A stretch of 64,000 bases of DNA from CAYYFX01 sp046330135 (GCA_046330135.1 JAXLTI010000005.1:566782-630781), one strand, 5' to 3'. Shown: positions 55,216 to 63,747, counted from the first letter of the stretch. Made by a program: numbers and translations. Notes: generated by a model not told the origin, from the sequence alone.

Positions 55216-56162
55216 CCGAGCGACTCCAGCGCTTCCTGGAAGGACGCGAGATCCTCGATTCGGCGGGCCCCGATCTCCGTGAGCACGTCGTCGTAGCTGG
55301 CCGCGGCCGCGCCGCCCACGAGGAGCGAGAGCCCTTCGCCCAGGAGCCGCCGGAGCTTGTACAGGTCCGCGCGGACGCCAGGGTCACCCGGCGGGAAGAC
55401 GACGCTGAGCGCCATCGCTCGCACGCCCCGCTGGCGTGCCGCCGCCGCGATCTCCTCCGGAGGAAGATCCGGCCCGAGGTAGACGACGTTCCATCCGATT
55501 TCCGCGGCGGCCGCGGCGGCCAGGAGCGCGCCGATCTCGTGGCGGCAACCGGGAGGAGTGGCGACGAGCACGGCCGGTGCGGATGGCGGCACGTTCAACT
55601 CCTGCTGCGCCGATCCCAGGAGCGTCCGGATCACTCCGGTGGCGAGATGCTCGCTCGCAATCCGCAGAGAGCTGTCACGCCACCGTTCGCCAATGGCGTC
55701 GAGGAGCGGCACCATGACCTCGCGGCGCGCGGCGCTCGCGCCGAGCTCCATGGAGGCGCCCTCGAGAGCGCGCGTGAGACGGTCGGCGTCCAGCGCTTCG
55801 GCCGCGGCGAGGCACTCCACCACCCGCGCGCTCGCGAGCACCGCGCCGTCGCGACGCGGAGCGATCGCCACCGGCTGCGCGGCGTCCTCTCGCGCGAGCG
55901 ACCGCAACTCCTCGAAGGGCAGGGACGCCACGTCGCCGATGCGTCGGCCGGAGTCCACGAGTCGCTTCAGCAGCCGGAATCTCTCGAGGTCCTCGTCCGA
56001 GTAGAGCCTCCGGCCGGTCTTCGTGCGTCCCGGCACGACCACTCGATACCGCCGCTCCCACATCCGGAGGATGTCCTGGGGCAGCCCCGTCCGGCCGGAA
56101 ACCACCCCGATCGGGTGGCGCGGCGTGCGGTCGGCGCGGGTCCTCACAGGGTCGCTGTCCAT
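55212..56162 (-). CDS. CarH/LitR-like MerR regulator with B12-binding domain
   Basis: 316 aa from ATG 56162 (ATG 56189 would add nine residues). MerR helix-turn-helix: HPIGVVSGRTGLPQDILRMW then WERRY. The helical-bundle motif W-x9-EH, diagnostic for CarH photoreceptors, is present at Trp161...Glu171-His172. The cobalamin domain has RHEIG with His208, and SVV / VGG strands. In CarH, adenosylcobalamin makes a DNA-binding tetramer that light breaks. The residue two before His208 is Cys206 where Glu/Asp is usual. Its start codon lies inside an operator-like repeat, suggesting autoregulation. Confidence 0.88.
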   Translation of the reverse strand: MDSDPVRTRADRTPRHPIGVVSGRTGLPQDILRMWERRYRVVVPGRTKTGRRLYSDEDLERFRLLKRLVDSGRRIGDVASLPFEELRSLAREDAAQPVAIAPRRDGAVLASARVVECLAAAEALDADRLTRALEGASMELGASAARREVMVPLLDAIGERWRDSSLRIASEHLATGVIRTLLGSAQQELNVPPSAPAVLVATPPGCRHEIGALLAAAAAAEIGWNVVYLGPDLPPEEIAAAARQRGVRAMALSVVFPPGDPGVRADLYKLRRLLGEGLSLLVGGAAAASYDDVLTEIGARRIEDLASFQEALESLG

Positions 56163-56279
56163 GTGATGTCCATGCTCCACGATATCCATGTTCTGCAAGA
56201 GGATAGCGCCGGGATCCCTCCCCGTCCAGCCGCCCGGGGGCAATTTTGCCCAGATTATGTCCTTGACATCACATGGACA
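56156..56279. promoter_or_regulatory. 15-bp inverted repeat with 11-bp-spaced elements (candidate CarH-type operators)
   Basis: Left arm TGTCCATGTGATGTC (56156-56170) is the exact reverse complement of the right arm at 56265-56279. The left side also holds TGTCCATG twice, 11 bp apart (56156 and 56167). The right side has CATGGACA (56272) and a 6/8 match 11 bp before it (56261). Eleven-bp direct repeats are the known layout of CarH operators. One arm covers the regulator start codon, the other the divergent promoter. Confidence 0.7.
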
Positions 56280-56292
56280 AAACAGCTATAGT
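56263..56292 (+). promoter_or_regulatory. Sigma70-type promoter of the DUF4397 gene
   Basis: TTGACA (56263-56268), 18 bp, TATAGT (56287-56292). The right operator-like arm fills the spacer, the position expected for a repressor that blocks RNA polymerase. Confidence 0.7.
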
Positions 56293-56380
56293 GCCTACCT
56301 CGGCTCAGGGTACTGCCGCCGAGAGGTCCACCATCCAGCCCCTCGCCCCAGCCGGGCGGGGTTACCAGGAGGAACCTCCG

Positions 56381-57235
56381 ATGATGCGCAATCGACTCAT
56401 CCTGACGGCCGCCCTTGCGCTCTTGGCGGGCGCCGGCTGCGGAGAAGACCGGGGCCCCATGGCTCCGCAAGCCTCGATGGCTCCCAGTCGCCTGGGGTCC
56501 GGCTCGCCGGACGGGCGCGACGTGACGGGCACCGGGATCGTGACCGTGGTGCACGGCGTGCCCGGCCTCGTCGTCGACGTGTACGTCAACGGCGCGCTGA
56601 CGCTGCCTTCGTTCGCGCCCGGCACCGTGACGGATCCGCTGACGCTTCCCGAGGGCAACTACGACATCGCGATCTTGCCCGCCGGCGGCACGTATCCCGG
56701 CGACGCCGTCATCACCGGCTCCGCGTTCCTGCCGTCGGGCGCGAACGCTTCGATCGTCGCGCACCTGGCGGAGAACGGGACCCCCACCCTCACGACTTTC
56801 GTGAACGACGTCTCTTCCATCCACGGCATCAACTCCCGGGTGGTGGTCCGCCACGTGGCGGAGGCGCCGACCGTGGACGTGCGGCTGTTCCGCAAGCGGC
56901 TGCCGTGGTTGCCGGTCCGGACGATCCAGGGCCTCTCCAACCCCAACGAGGCGCAGACCCAGGTCTTCCCGGGCTGGTTCCGTGCCAAGCTCTACCCGGC
57001 GGGCAGCCAGACCGTGGTCTTCACGTCGCCGTACCTTGCGCTGCGTCCGCGCGAGTCCACGATCGTGTACGCGATCGGCTCGCTTTCCGGTGGGACGTTC
57101 GGCTTGCTGGTCCAGAAGATCCCGTTGCAGTGCTCCGAGGCGTTCGGGGGCTCCACGGCGGAGATCAGCGCGGACCTGGCGCCCGACGCGTACGACGCGA
57201 TCGCCGCCGAGAAGAAGCTCGACGCGAACGAGTGA
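56381..57235 (+). CDS. DUF4397 lipoprotein
   Basis: 284 aa; ATG 56381 with AGGAGG eight bases upstream. The signal peptide ends in the lipobox LLAGAGC. The DUF4397 domain follows: IVTVVHGVPGLVVDVYVNG, LPEGNYDIAILPAGG and SSIHGINSRVVVRHVAEAPTVDV mark two repeats of the fold. Such proteins are surface or envelope lipoproteins of unknown role. It is divergent from the CarH-like gene and probably repressed by it in the dark. A terminator follows. Confidence 0.87.
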   Translation: MMRNRLILTAALALLAGAGCGEDRGPMAPQASMAPSRLGSGSPDGRDVTGTGIVTVVHGVPGLVVDVYVNGALTLPSFAPGTVTDPLTLPEGNYDIAILPAGGTYPGDAVITGSAFLPSGANASIVAHLAENGTPTLTTFVNDVSSIHGINSRVVVRHVAEAPTVDVRLFRKRLPWLPVRTIQGLSNPNEAQTQVFPGWFRAKLYPAGSQTVVFTSPYLALRPRESTIVYAIGSLSGGTFGLLVQKIPLQCSEAFGGSTAEISADLAPDAYDAIAAEKKLDANE

Positions 57236-57262
57236 CCCTCGTCCTCGGACGAAGACGGTCGG

Positions 57263-57294
57263 GGGGAGCCGCCACGCAGGCGGCTCCCCTTCGT
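57263..57294. terminator. Bidirectional terminator between DUF4397 and cbiO genes
   Basis: Perfect 11-bp stem GGGGAGCCGCC (57263-57273) and GGCGGCTCCCC (57279-57289), 5-nt loop, then TTCGTC. It lies between convergent genes. Confidence 0.7.
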
Positions 57295-58049
57295 CACACG
57301 CCGCCGTGCGGGTGGCGGTGAGTGAGGCTGTGCGGCCGCTCGAGACCGTGCTCCAGCATCAGCGGCTCGTTCGCGAGAAGCTCGCGCGGCGCGCCCTCCG
57401 CGACCACCGTCCCGCCGTCCAGGAGGATCGCACGCGTGCACAGCTCCACGACGAACTCGAGATCGTGCGTGGCCACGATCTGGGTCACGGGGAGCGCGCG
57501 CAGCCGCGCCAGCAGCTCGCGACGGCCCCGCGGGTCCAGGTGGGACGTGGGCTCGTCCAGGACGAGCACCTTCGGCTCGCAGGCCAGGATGCCCGCGAGG
57601 CACACGCGATGCTTCTCGCCGCGGCTCAGGCGATGCGGCGGGCGTCGCTCGAACCCGGAGATGCCGGCGGCGGCGAGCCCCCGCTCCACGCGCTCGCGCA
57701 GCGCGTCGCCGTCGAGCCCCGTCTGGCGCGGTCCGAACGCCACGTCCTCGAAGACCGTCGCGCAGAAGAGCTGATCGTCCGGGTCCTGGAACAGGAAACC
57801 CACGAGCGAGCGGATCCTCGTGAGGTTCTCCTCGGTGACGGGCATGCCGAAGACGCGCACCGCGCCGTCCGACGAGAGACGCTCCGGCAGGAGCCCGTTG
57901 AGATGGAGGAGGATGGTGGACTTCCCCGCGCCGTTCGGCCCGATGAGCCCGATGCGCTCGCCCTCGGCCACCGCGAACGCCACGTCCTCGAGCGCCCGCG
58001 TGCCGTCCGCGTAGCGATAGCTCAAGCCGGTCACCTCGATCGCGCTCAC
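57294..58049 (-). CDS. cbiO: Cobalt/nickel ECF transporter ATPase
   Basis: 251 aa from GTG 58049 overlapping the cbiQ stop (GTGA). Walker A GPNGAGKST, the Q-loop FQDPDDQLF typical of ECF ATPases, signature LSRGEKHR (a variant of LSGGQ), Walker B VLVLDEPTSHLD and the switch His in ATHD. It powers uptake of Co2+ or Ni2+ by the CbiMQO/NikMNQO complex in the inner membrane. The C-terminus ends in a His-rich HSLTHRHPHGGV tail that may bind metal. Confidence 0.93.
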   Translation of the reverse strand: MSAIEVTGLSYRYADGTRALEDVAFAVAEGERIGLIGPNGAGKSTILLHLNGLLPERLSSDGAVRVFGMPVTEENLTRIRSLVGFLFQDPDDQLFCATVFEDVAFGPRQTGLDGDALRERVERGLAAAGISGFERRPPHRLSRGEKHRVCLAGILACEPKVLVLDEPTSHLDPRGRRELLARLRALPVTQIVATHDLEFVVELCTRAILLDGGTVVAEGAPRELLANEPLMLEHGLERPHSLTHRHPHGGV

Positions 58050-58585
58050 GCCTTCCACCCCCGCGCGCACATCGCGGCATGGATGCGGTCGGCGCGCTCG
58101 CTCACGCGGACGAAGAGCCGCGCGGCCACCGTGGAGAGGGATTTCCACATCGACACGCGGCCGCGCACGAAGGTGCGCGCGGCGCGCGCGCGACGCATGC
58201 GCAGCGCCTCGTCGGCGAGGACGAAGAGGTACCGGTACGTGAGCCCGAGCGTCGTCACGAGGAACGCGGGCAGCCGCCAGCGCCGCAGGACGCCGAGGAA
58301 GTCGCTGAAGGGCGTCGTGGCGGCGAGGAGCACGCTCGCGCAGAGACAGAGCGTGCTGCGCGTCAACGTGAGCGCGAAGCGATGCAGACCGTTCGGCTGG
58401 AAGAGCGTCATCGCCACGACGCCGAGGATGAACGGCTCCAGGAAGAGGAGCTTCCGCACGAGGAAGCGCGGCGGCACGCGGCTTGCCGCCGCGACGGCGA
58501 GGAGCAGGACGGCCACCGCCGCGAAGAGCCACAGGCGAGGCGGCGCGAGCGCGACGAGCGAGACCAGGACGACGAGACCGCCCAC
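58046..58585 (-). CDS. cbiQ: Cobalt/nickel ECF transporter transmembrane subunit
   Basis: 179 aa from the first canonical start, GTG 58585. The fold has five or so helices and the coupling-helix region ARAARTFVRGR with the closing ERADRIHAAMCARGW, which docks onto CbiO. Coding clearly extends upstream in the same frame to about 58657: IEPILLDQYADLDSPVHR is the conserved CbiQ N-terminus. No ATG, GTG or TTG begins it, so either a rare start (ATC 58657) or a one-base deletion near 58660 is present. The upstream cbiM stop is at 58662. Confidence 0.85.
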   Translation of the reverse strand: MGGLVVLVSLVALAPPRLWLFAAVAVLLLAVAAASRVPPRFLVRKLLFLEPFILGVVAMTLFQPNGLHRFALTLTRSTLCLCASVLLAATTPFSDFLGVLRRWRLPAFLVTTLGLTYRYLFVLADEALRMRRARAARTFVRGRVSMWKSLSTVAARLFVRVSERADRIHAAMCARGWKA

Positions 58586-58661
58586 CTTGAGCGCCGGAGG
58601 GGCGCGGTGAACGGGGCTGTCCAGGTCGGCGTACTGGTCGAGCAGGATCGGTTCGATGGGA

Positions 58662-59603
58662 TCACTTCTTCACTGGGGTGGCCTCGCCGCGCGTCAACGC
58701 GCGCGCGAGCAGCCACGACAATCCGAACGCGAGCGCCGTGCCCGCGAGCCCCGCGATCATCGTGCCTCCGATCGAGGAGGCCAAGCCCGGAACGGCATAG
58801 CCCGGCATCGGCGCGGGGAGGAGGGCGCCCGCCTCGCGGTGCACGAACCCCAGTCGTCCCGCCACGCACTCGAGCCCGTCCGGAAACGCGCTCGCGAAAG
58901 GCGAGAGGAAGACCGCGAGGCCCGCCGCCACGATCACGCCCTGGATGACGAAGAGGCGGCCCGTCGGCGCCGCCGCGGCGTCCGCGCGCAGGAGATCGGG
59001 TCGGGTGTGCGCGATGGCGGCGAGGACGAGCGCGGTGATGGCGGCTTCGCCGAGGCCGATCAAGACGTGCACGCCCGTCATCGCGGGCAAGACCAGCCTT
59101 GCCGGCACCGTTCCGGAGAACGCCAGCTCGCCGGAGCAGGCCACCGCCGCGAGGACCACCGAGCACCACGACGCGAATGCGGCGCCGAACAGCATGCCCC
59201 GCGTTCCGCCGCCGCGATGGACGGCCCGGTAGACGATCCATCCCACCCCCGGCGCCACCACCGCCATGTTGAACACGTTGGCGCCGAGCGCGAGGACGCC
59301 GCCGTCGTTGAACATGAAGCACTGGAGCGCGAGCACCGAGGTCATCACGATCACCGCCGCTCCCGGCCCCACGAGGACCGCGGCCAGCACGCCGCCCACG
59401 AGGTGCCCCGACGTCCCCGCCGCGACCGGGAAGTTCAGCATCTGCGCCGCGAAGACGAAGGCGCCCGTGAGGCCGATCAGAGGAGCGCGTCGCGCGGCGC
59501 CTTCGCGCGCGACCTGCCGCAAGGCGGTGGCGACGCCGCCGGTGGAAAGGGCCGCCGTGGTGGCGAGGGTCTTCGCGTCGAGGAAGCCGTCGGGGATGTG
59601 CAT
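58662..59603 (-). CDS. cbiM: Cobalt/nickel ECF substrate-binding membrane protein with PDGLE domain (CbiM/NikMN)
   Basis: 313 aa; ATG 59603 gives the canonical MHIPDGFLD N-terminus whose amino group and His2 bind the metal. About six membrane helices follow with SGHLVGG, VMTSVLALQ and NVFNM motifs. The C-terminal ~90 residues form a PDGLE (CbiN/NikN-like) module with ASAFPDGLE and one more helix pair, explaining the lack of a separate cbiN. Co2+ would serve cobalamin synthesis, Ni2+ hydrogenase or urease. A B12-dependent regulator lies 2.5 kb away, which makes cobalt attractive (inference). Confidence 0.92.
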   Translation of the reverse strand: MHIPDGFLDAKTLATTAALSTGGVATALRQVAREGAARRAPLIGLTGAFVFAAQMLNFPVAAGTSGHLVGGVLAAVLVGPGAAVIVMTSVLALQCFMFNDGGVLALGANVFNMAVVAPGVGWIVYRAVHRGGGTRGMLFGAAFASWCSVVLAAVACSGELAFSGTVPARLVLPAMTGVHVLIGLGEAAITALVLAAIAHTRPDLLRADAAAAPTGRLFVIQGVIVAAGLAVFLSPFASAFPDGLECVAGRLGFVHREAGALLPAPMPGYAVPGLASSIGGTMIAGLAGTALAFGLSWLLARALTRGEATPVKK

Positions 59604-59805
59604 GACGCGCCGGCTCCTTCGAGGCCCCGGGATCGGGACTCGGCAAGTGGCACTCATGGTACGCGATGGCGGAGCGGCGGAGAATGCCGAGCGGAGAGCG
59701 CCGAGCGCGGACCGCGGCGCGGGGCGCGTCGCCAAGCGGCCGGTCGCCGAGCGCCGAGCGATCTCCGCCTCTCCGGGGTATGATGGTGCATCCCCTGGAG
59801 AGGCC

Positions 59806-61140
59806 ATGAGTCACCCGAGTCGCCCGCCACGCGCCCGAGCCGTGTCCGCCCTCGCGGGAGCCCTCACGGCGATCGTGCTCGCCGGCTGCTCGGACCGGGG
59901 GGAGAAGCTGGCGGCGCCGGTCCCGGAAACCGTTCTGCCGCCGTTCCGGTCGGCGCAGACCTGCGGCGGCTGCCACCCGGCGCACCTCGCGGAGTGGGAG
60001 TCGTCGATGCACGCGTTCGGCTCCGCGGATCCTCTCATGCTCGCGATGTCGGACATCGCGGTGAACGAGGTGGGCCCGGACAGGGGCGGGAGCTGCAAGC
60101 GCTGCCATTCCCCGTCGCTCACGCGCCAGAAGAGCTGGCTCGACGCCGGCAACGTCCCGAGCGCGGAGCACCCGCTGGAAGACGTCGACCAGGACGGGGT
60201 GAGCTGCGACGTCTGCCACTCGATCACCGTGGTGCCGCCGGTGGGGAACATCGATTTCCTGAAGGACGTGGATCCCCGGACGGCGAAGCTCGGCGGCATC
60301 GCCGACCCGGTGCACAACGACTTCCACGAGTCGCGCGCGGACGATTCGTTCCGCACGTCGATCCAGTGCGCGTCCTGTCACCAGCTGAATCTCCCCGACG
60401 GCACGGCCGTGGAGGACACGTTCGAAGAGTGGCAGCGCTCGATCCTCTCGGGCATGGGCATCGAGTGCCAGAACTGTCACATGCCGGCGTATCAGGGCCC
60501 CGCCGTCGCCGACGGTCCCGTGCGCACCGTGCACCACCACACCTTCGTCGGCGCGGACTACACGTACGAGGCGTTCCGCGGCGTGGACCTCGCGGCGCAG
60601 AAGGACGCCATCGCCCATCTGCTCCGGAACTCCGTCTCGGTGGCGCTGACGGTTCCGCCGACCGTGCCGCCGTCCGGGACGCTGCCGGTGAGCGTGGCCG
60701 TCACGAACGACTTCGCGGGGCACTCGATCCCCTCGGGCGTGTCGTTCTCGCGGGAGATGTGGATCGAGCTCGTCGTGAAGGACGCCACGGGACACGACGT
60801 GCACGTGTCCGGCCGGCTCGACGCGAACGGCGATCTCCCGAGCGATCCGGACCTCGCCACGTTCCAAGCCACCCTGCGCGACGCGAGCGGCAACCGCACC
60901 TTCTTCACGTTCCGCGCGAAGTCCATCGACGCCCGGTCGCTCATCCGGTACGCCGAGACGCGCACGGTCAGCTACCTGGTCACGGTGCCGGTCGGGACGC
61001 CGGGCCCGCTCCTCGTGGACGCCACGCTGCACTTCCGGCCCGTTTCGCCTGCGCTCGTGCGATCGCTGCAGCTCGATCGGCTGCTGCCGATCCAGGTCTT
61101 CGACATGTGGACCGGCGAAGCGAGCGTCGCGGTTCCCTAG
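59806..61140 (+). CDS. Penta-haem c-type cytochrome lipoprotein
   Basis: 444 aa; ATG 59806 with GGAGAGG upstream and a -10-like TATGAT at 59779. A lipobox (LAGC, Cys28) anchors it to a membrane. Five CxxCH motifs, CGGCH (53-57), CKRCH, CDVCH, CASCH and CQNCH, bind covalent haem, with several extra His (HHHTF) for axial ligation. The C-terminal half is a beta-rich domain (VSVAVTNDFAGHSIPSG) without haem. It resembles cytochrome c554-type multihaem proteins used in periplasmic or outer-surface electron transfer. Its stop shares CTAG with the convergent gene. Confidence 0.9.
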   Translation: MSHPSRPPRARAVSALAGALTAIVLAGCSDRGEKLAAPVPETVLPPFRSAQTCGGCHPAHLAEWESSMHAFGSADPLMLAMSDIAVNEVGPDRGGSCKRCHSPSLTRQKSWLDAGNVPSAEHPLEDVDQDGVSCDVCHSITVVPPVGNIDFLKDVDPRTAKLGGIADPVHNDFHESRADDSFRTSIQCASCHQLNLPDGTAVEDTFEEWQRSILSGMGIECQNCHMPAYQGPAVADGPVRTVHHHTFVGADYTYEAFRGVDLAAQKDAIAHLLRNSVSVALTVPPTVPPSGTLPVSVAVTNDFAGHSIPSGVSFSREMWIELVVKDATGHDVHVSGRLDANGDLPSDPDLATFQATLRDASGNRTFFTFRAKSIDARSLIRYAETRTVSYLVTVPVGTPGPLLVDATLHFRPVSPALVRSLQLDRLLPIQVFDMWTGEASVAVP

Positions 61141-63323
61141 CGCAGCACGGCGATCTTCGCGCCCAGCTTCTCCCCGTGCGCCCCGCGCACCTCGAGGAAC
61201 ATCACGCCGGGGCGAAGGCCGGCCGCGCTCAGGGAGAGCGTGCCGCCCCGCGCGCCCGCGTCGAGCGGCGCCCGTGCGACGAGCCGCCCCGCGACGTCGT
61301 AGAGGCGCGCCTCCACGGGGCTCGGCCCGCTCGCCCGCTCGCCCTCGAGGCGGAAGCGCAGCTCGCTCGTCTGCCCCGCACGCACGGGATTCGGCCACGC
61401 CACGAGGCCGTCGTGCGCGTCGCTCGCCCGCGCGATCACCGGGGCCACCACGGCCCCTTCGCCCGTGTCGTAACCGAGGATCCCGTTCGAGCCGGTCGAG
61501 ACGAGGAAGCCGGTCGGGGTCATCGCGACGTCCGAGATGTAGCCGGGGAGCGGTAGCAGCACCGGCGTCCACGTGGCGCCGCCGTCGGAGGTGAGAACGG
61601 CGCCATTGCCGAACACGTCGGCCACGCCGTGCAGCGGATCGCGGAAGTCGATCGCCTCGTAGCCTGCGCTGCTCGACACGGTGGTCCAGCTGCCGCCGCC
61701 GTCGGTCGTCCGCTGGATGCGGTTTCCTCCGACCACCAGCCCGTGGGTCTCGTCGAACCAGTGCATGTCGCGGATCTCGCTGCCCAGGAGCCCCGCCCCG
61801 ATCGGCGTCCACTGGCCGCCGCCGTCGGCCGTGCGGTAGACCTTCGGAGCGCTGAAGTCCCCTCCGCAGACGAAGCCGTGCTGCGCGTCGAGGAAGAAGA
61901 GATCGAAGACGCGGTCGCTCGCCGAGAGCCCCGTGTTGCGGAGCTGCCACGTGTCGCCGTCGTCGGTCGAGCGGAACACGTAGTTGATGTTGGTTCCGCC
62001 GTAGGTCCCGCAGAAGCACGTCCCGTCCGCGAATGCCGCCAGCCCCTGCGCATAGCCCACGTAGCTCCCCGACAGCGGGTGGATGGTCCACGTGGCGCCG
62101 CCGTCGGTCGTACGGCGGACGTCGCTGTGGCCGGCCGTGCCCGAGCCGCCCGCCAGGGCGAACAGGGCGTCGCGGATGGTGATCGCGTAGACCTCGCCGA
62201 GGCCGGGGATCGTCGCCGGCGTGAACCACGTGCGCCCCGAGTCCGTCGTCTGGATCCAGAGCGATCCGTAGCCCCCGGCGAAGCCGAGGCCCGAGGCGTG
62301 GATGTCGAGCACGTTCGTGTCGGCCCGCACGGCGGGGCCCGCCACTTGGGTGAAGTCGGCCCAGGTGGCGCCGGCGTCCGTGCTACGCAGGAGATCGCCG
62401 TCGGTGGAGGTGGCGATGATCGCCCCGCCCGGAAGGCGCAGGAGATCGGTCACCCCGCGCGTCCCGGGGTGGCTGAAGGGACGCGTCCACGTGAGCCCGT
62501 CGTCCGTGGTCTTCCAGATGTCCGCGCCTTCGCCTTCGGTCGCCACGAGACGGGTCTGCGTGCCCAAGAGCAGCGCCTCTTCCTGGTAGATCGGCGATTG
62601 GCCGAAGGGCATCGGCAGATGCGCCCACGTGGCGCCGCCGTTCGTAGTCCGATACGTGTCGAAGTCGAGGAGGATCCATCCGTTCAGCGCGTCCAGGAAC
62701 TGGATGTCTCCCGGCAGGAACACGCCGGAGTCGTTGACGTTGGGAATCGCCGCCCAGCTCCCGCCGCCGTCCGTGGTGCGGCGGACGCAGCTCGGACCCA
62801 CGACGTAGCCGGTGGCCAGGCTCACCCACCACTGGTCCACGAGGTTCGACGCGGCGGGCGACGCGAGGAGCGACCACGTGCCGCCGCCGTCGGTGGAGCG
62901 GATGACACGGCCGAGATCCCCCACCGAGAAGAGCGTAGACGCGTTCAGCTGGAAGAGGTTGCGGAGATGCGTCGCCGCCGGATTCGCGACCGGGTTCCAC
63001 GAGAGCCCGCCGTCCGTGCTGCGATGAAGCCCCGGCGAAGCGCCCGCCGCGAGCAGCACGCCCGGCGAGAGCACGAGAACGTCGTCGAGGTCCGGGCCGA
63101 GGACGTTCGGGTTCGTGAGGTCCTGCCAGGTCACGCCGCCGTCCGTCGTGCGGAGCGTGGCGCCGAAGCCGCCGACGGCATAGCCCACCGTGCCCGACTC
63201 GAAGTCCACGCCGCCGAGCTCGGCGCCGGTGGGGCGTGGGTTCGCCCAGTGGAACGACGGATCGGCGGAAGCGGAGGCGACAAGCAGCAGGACGGCCGGG
63301 AATGCCAGGTGGCTCGATCGCAT
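61137..63323 (-). CDS. Secreted YCF48/BNR propeller protein with FlgD-like C-terminal domain
   Basis: 728 aa; ATG 63323 gives signal peptide MRSSHLAFPAVLLLVASASA. More than ten BNR-type strands (LRTTDGGVTW, RSTDGGGTW, WKTTDDGLTW, RTADGGGQW) form one or two propellers of the YCF48/photosynthesis-assembly type. The tail (AWPNPVRAGQTSELRF, LYDVAGRLV, PGVMFLEVRGA) is FlgD-like, as in the proteins at 15982 and 32455. Surface or extracellular; partner unknown. It is convergent with the cytochrome gene. Confidence 0.88.
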   Translation of the reverse strand: MRSSHLAFPAVLLLVASASADPSFHWANPRPTGAELGGVDFESGTVGYAVGGFGATLRTTDGGVTWQDLTNPNVLGPDLDDVLVLSPGVLLAAGASPGLHRSTDGGLSWNPVANPAATHLRNLFQLNASTLFSVGDLGRVIRSTDGGGTWSLLASPAASNLVDQWWVSLATGYVVGPSCVRRTTDGGGSWAAIPNVNDSGVFLPGDIQFLDALNGWILLDFDTYRTTNGGATWAHLPMPFGQSPIYQEEALLLGTQTRLVATEGEGADIWKTTDDGLTWTRPFSHPGTRGVTDLLRLPGGAIIATSTDGDLLRSTDAGATWADFTQVAGPAVRADTNVLDIHASGLGFAGGYGSLWIQTTDSGRTWFTPATIPGLGEVYAITIRDALFALAGGSGTAGHSDVRRTTDGGATWTIHPLSGSYVGYAQGLAAFADGTCFCGTYGGTNINYVFRSTDDGDTWQLRNTGLSASDRVFDLFFLDAQHGFVCGGDFSAPKVYRTADGGGQWTPIGAGLLGSEIRDMHWFDETHGLVVGGNRIQRTTDGGGSWTTVSSSAGYEAIDFRDPLHGVADVFGNGAVLTSDGGATWTPVLLPLPGYISDVAMTPTGFLVSTGSNGILGYDTGEGAVVAPVIARASDAHDGLVAWPNPVRAGQTSELRFRLEGERASGPSPVEARLYDVAGRLVARAPLDAGARGGTLSLSAAGLRPGVMFLEVRGAHGEKLGAKIAVLR

Positions 63324-63492
63324 GGGGAGGGGCCCTCGGGGGTCGATGGACCGGGGAGGATCTGACCGCATGATGCGTTGGCCGGGGGTGCGGAATCAAC
63401 CGTCGGTGACGCGATGGATCGAGAAAGGGACGAACGCCGAGAGGGCCGGGCCGGAAGAACGCGGACCTCGGGTCGATTCTCGAGATGGGACT

Positions 63493-63732
63493 CTAGGATG
63501 CCCGGAAGAACCGCGACGACAAGCCTTCCTCGCCGATCTCCACCCGCACGCGTCGAAGACACCGCGGGCAGCGTCCCTCGTACGCGGTCTGATCGCGATT
63601 GCGATAGATGCGCGCGTAGACGCCGCAGCAATCGAACGTGACGCCGAGGAAGGGGCGCGCGCCGCCGCGCGGTGCCGCGCTGCCGTGCGGCATGGACGTG
63701 CCGCTCGCCCGGTGGTGCGTTCCGTCGTCCAC
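63493..63732 (-). CDS. Small conserved CxxC protein
   Basis: 79 aa from GTG 63732 with GGAGCGGAG upstream. The core RPFLGVTFDCCGVYARIYRN, GRCPRCLRRV and SSRFFRAS is of a type seen in planctomycetes and related groups, as I recall. The Cys pair CC and the CPRC could bind zinc. Function unknown. It ends well before the propeller gene and follows the next gene by 15 nt. Confidence 0.72.
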   Translation of the reverse strand: MDDGTHHRASGTSMPHGSAAPRGGARPFLGVTFDCCGVYARIYRNRDQTAYEGRCPRCLRRVRVEIGEEGLSSRFFRAS

Positions 63733-63747
63733 GGATCTCCGCTCCGG

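Noticed and set aside
59604..59805. Cobalamin riboswitch before cbiM
   Set aside because: A GCCACT string occurs on the minus strand, but the B12-box and the conserved paired regions are missing.
58408..62229. 1273-codon open frame across cbiM and the propeller gene
   Set aside because: It crosses several well-supported genes in other frames and has low-complexity Arg/Gly/Ala composition.
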